DNA of 64,000 nt from Polytrichum commune. Taxonomy: Eukaryota; Streptophyta; Polytrichopsida; Polytrichales; Polytrichaceae. Shown here one piece after another: positions 60,700 to 64,000 of the stretch. Every line of letters begins with the position of its first letter. Positions within the stretch are counted from its first letter, which is position 1. The DNA lies in assembly GCA_950295325.1 (NCBI GenBank), contig OX485807.1, positions 14,847,001 to 14,911,000 on the forward strand, in the 5' to 3' direction. The position numbers and the translations under genes are program-made. The notes under the pieces were generated by a model. The model was not told where the DNA came from. It saw only the letters and a list, made by a program, of their open reading frames with translations, and searched no databases.

Positions 60700-63439
60700 T
60701 CAAAACACTTAATGAATCTCGATTCAGCTGACTGCGGGCACATGCTTGTGAACACCAAAGAATCTTTGCGCAGACAGACAGACCCACATCAAAGTTCTAA
60801 TCGTCTCCTCTTGTGGAAGTGCAACTGGAGATTTGGACTGTCAGTCTGGCGGGTCAAGATCCGGAGAAAGAGGGTGGCTACCAGAACTTATTGGAACCCA
60901 ATGCAGCAGGCTACTAGCTGAATGATTGATGTACTTAATAATTAGCCCCCAAAAGGAAAATATAATCGATTACAGTCACATACATGATCATGCTAGCCAG
61001 GTACATGAGATTATTCCTTTCATCATAATGACTACTTCCTCTTTGTGTTGAGGACAAAAGATCGATCGTCCCACGGGAGAATGATTCCTTGAAGGAGTGG
61101 CTGAGTTGTCTTCGCCATGTGAAGTTTATAACAAGGAAGCTCTGATACATAGGTTAAGGTGGATGGGTCTTAAATGGTTAGTTTTTCCGACTCGCCCACT
61201 TCTCCTATAATATGACACACTCCATTAGTACGAGATGGTTAGCGGTGAATCCATATCGCAGCCATAGCCGCTTTCCTCATAGTTTTTGGAGCTCATATGA
61301 ATGTCCTTTTTCATTATCAAAGTGAAGATTCTCAAGCTCACTAAATGATCATATAAGTCTCCCCCAATTATGTTGACTTTGAATGATTCTCGTAATTCAA
61401 GGATGTAACTTAGTCCATTTCCTTCGGTCTATGCTCTTGGAACCACTCTGAACAACAAACCACTGAAATGTAGGTGTCCAATTAAGAACAGTAACCGAAT
61501 TAGGCAGGTGGTATGTTTTATGTTTTATAATGAGGTTAGTTTAGTCAGTAAAATGGTACAGACTGGGTCTTCATTTGCATTATAATTGTTCAATTATTGG
61601 TGTGTGAGTTAGTAGTCAGTAGGTCGCAGGTAGTAGGCCTTATAGCCTATTTCTCGATACTATGAAAGATCTCAATATTTTTACGTTTTTGAATGTCGGT
61701 GCACTACCTAAGTTAGTGGATGCCACACTGAAATTTTATATCTACTAGAAGGAACATATTGTATGTCTGATTTGGTGTGGCATTGAATTTGATGTGCTAT
61801 TTTTTAGTTGTCTTGAAACTACTAGGAAATTCTAGTTAGTGTCCCAACTCCCACTTACGTTAATTAGCGAGTCCTAACATGGAGGCAAAGTCCCACCTTT
61901 TGAGCTTCAAAAAACTATTAAAGTGTGATTAATTATCGTCTAAAATCAGATTTTGATTAAATTATGCATAAATATTCGCAAAACTTGTGTTGAAATTTGG
62001 TTTAGCTTTTTGCTCGACCCAACTCTCAGCACAAGTCCCAAGCCTCACCTCCAAAAAGTGTTGCCACGTAGACATCCATGTCATACTTGGGCCTTGGGAC
62101 CCTTGGGAAGTGGTAAGTCCCAATTTCCATCCTCTCAATTGCTAAGATTGTATGGATGTTACTTGGGACTTAGGACTTGGAATCACACTTGTGAATGGGG
62201 TCACGTCCTAATGACCGCCCATGTCAAATGGGAGGTGTATTCTAGGACCAAGTTTTTTAGTAGTGTGAAGAAACATGTGTGTTTCCCAACCCATTTTTCT
62301 ACTTGACCCAATGATTCCAATATCGCTTATTTGTGGTGATGACGAATGGCATGAAACAAACTAAGTTAGCATACTAGATAACCAACAGGAGGAGACTGCA
62401 AGACAAGCTAGTTATTTGTTGTAGCATTGACCATCTCAAATCTCATTCGTGTGTCATGTCCTTATTGGACACAAGCACACCAATTATACACAATAGCATG
62501 CTAGCCTCACAATATGGTCATTGTTACATTCAATATTGTACAAATCTCGCCCCACATAAATAAAATAAAATAAAAACAACGTATGGGTTTCTTTTACCCT
62601 GACGTGAATGGGAGCCCATTCCTCTTTACCGTGGTCTTGTTTGACCAAGCGATCTCTCCCTACAACACACTATAGTAAGGTATCTCATGCTACTACCTTG
62701 TTGCTCTTGTGACTCTATAGAATACATGAGGACTCCTTACCACAATTCCATAGTAGGCTCCTCGCGTACAATATCTAGTCCATAATCGATCAACTCAAGA
62801 ACAATACTAGGGTATATTACAATATGACGCCTCCATGGATGTGGAAAACACAACAAGCTTTGATAACACTTATACTCTTGAATGAGCAATTGGTTACATT
62901 TAGTATTGATTAAACTTTGTCTCCTACAATAAAGTGTTAAATTCACAAAGTTACAAGGATGATCACGCGGTCTTACCACTACACTTTTCATTAGCTTTAG
63001 TTTGACCCACACTGTTCATCATCAACCCCTATAAATGATCCTGCAATCATTGGATGGTATAGAAGGTGGGCATGGCACACTTGCTCCTACATAACAAGTT
63101 ATGATGGTTGCTCTAATCAACACAACATATCAATTTTAATGCCACACTAAGTTAGATATAGAATAAAATTCTCTTTCACAAGATGATTTTATGATCTACA
63201 TCTATGATAGATTTGAATTCCGCAATTCTAGATTTCATAACCATCTAATTAGTAGTAATTAGTAGGTGCAAGATAACCAGTGGGAAGACGACGTAATTCA
63301 TGTCGTGAGTTGTGTGGATGTGTTCCAATGACAGAGTGCTAAGACATCACATGGATCTTTATTTTAGGTATTCAAGTAACTTACAATACCACATTAAATC
63401 TTATTAAAAGAAATTTAATAGCTTGGACTTGTTCCACAC
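60700..63439. other. Gene-free stretch
   Basis: 61190-61400 matches the flanks of the MITE at 15386-15760 but lacks the MITE (an unoccupied related site). No genes recognised elsewhere. Confidence 0.4.
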
Positions 63440-63720
63440 AGGGACCACCAAAGTAGAGCCAGTGGAAAATCGACCAGAAAATTTCAACCAACCATATGAA
63501 AATGTATGGGCTCGGCTTGGAAGAGATAGGTGCAAGACGACATCTTCACACCCATTCAAGGTGTTCACCTTTGAAAGAAGGGTGTGGTCTTCAAGGTCCC
63601 AGCTCTCTATTTCTGATACATGCTTTGAAATTACATGTAGAGTCAGACCAACTTGAAGATGAAGCAAAACCGTAATTCGGGCTGGTGGCAACATTTGAGT
63701 CATCTCTTCTTCTTGAATGG
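63440..63720 (-). repeat. Dispersed repeat R1, intergenic copy (inverted)
   Basis: Read on the minus strand it gives GAGATGACTCAAATGTTGC, GCTTCATCTTCAAGTTGG, CAAAGGTGAACACCTTGAA and GCACCTATCTC, linking the left part (39545) and the right part (7074, 53312) of the family in one piece. The last 280 bp of the window carry nothing recognised. Confidence 0.6.
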
Positions 63721-64000
63721 CATCAATAGTTTCCAGAATCAAGCAGTACTACATCACAGAAGTGTGAGAATGAACTCGTGGAGTTTTCATGTTTTGATGA
63801 AACCATGAGGACATACAATTTTGGGGAACAAAATGCACGGATCTTGGAGATAGATTCAGATGTACACAACAAACAATCCTGATGTGCAGATCTAATGAGA
63901 ACCAGAATGAGACTCAATATCTCGTGTTTCAAAAACTCCTCGTATGGTACAAACTTGAACAAGCAGGTGTCAAGTTGGATGAATCAGATCAATTTATCAT

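Overview
The window is nuclear DNA of a land plant. It carries intron-rich genes with GT-AG (and one GC-AG) splice sites, a Pol III initiator tRNA-Met, TTTAGGG telomere-type repeats, a nucleus-encoded plastid accA-type subunit and a CYP704B cytochrome P450. The short (475 aa) acetyl-CoA carboxylase alpha subunit, without the long C-terminal tail I associate with seed plants, and the repeat load point to a seed-free plant (moss, liverwort or lycophyte). I cannot name the species.

Layout. Four multi-exon genes, all on the minus strand, could be reassembled exon by exon with a continuous frame: CYP704B-like fatty-acid omega-hydroxylase (12520 to 6633, 6 exons, 539 aa); plastid acetyl-CoA carboxylase carboxyltransferase alpha (30579 to 25207, 10 exons, 475 aa); a TPR-like protein of unknown role (42613 to 36319, 8 exons, 493 aa); and a QSOX-type sulfhydryl oxidase (58681 to 52791, 12 exons, 480 aa). 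A 47-residue intronless ORF (34803 to 34660, minus) lies head-to-head with a plus-strand tRNA-iMet(CAT) (35072-35143). The genes form no operon. CYP704B and acetyl-CoA carboxylase both belong to fatty-acid and sporopollenin supply; QSOX works in the secretory pathway.

The rest is gene-poor and full of mobile DNA. It includes a complete-ended but internally deleted hAT element (21784-23436, 8-bp target duplication), a pogo/Tigger-like element (48556-49180, TA duplication) with a CENP-B-type helix-turn-helix remnant, a Mutator-like MITE (16092-16638, 11-bp duplication), a PIF/Harbinger-like MITE (19630-20162, TAA duplication), several other foldback elements, a degraded LINE-type RNase H region (about 45240-46150) and many dispersed repeats, several shared between introns of different genes.

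The most unusual pattern concerns the first exons. In CYP704B, accA and the TPR gene, the 3' end of exon 1 together with its splice-donor region has been tandemly copied into intron 1. Clusters of degenerate tandem repeats also flank the first exons of CYP704B, accA and QSOX on both sides. A separate repeat family sits in introns of the CYP, TPR and QSOX genes. All coordinates and splice sites are read by eye; no alignment or search was run.
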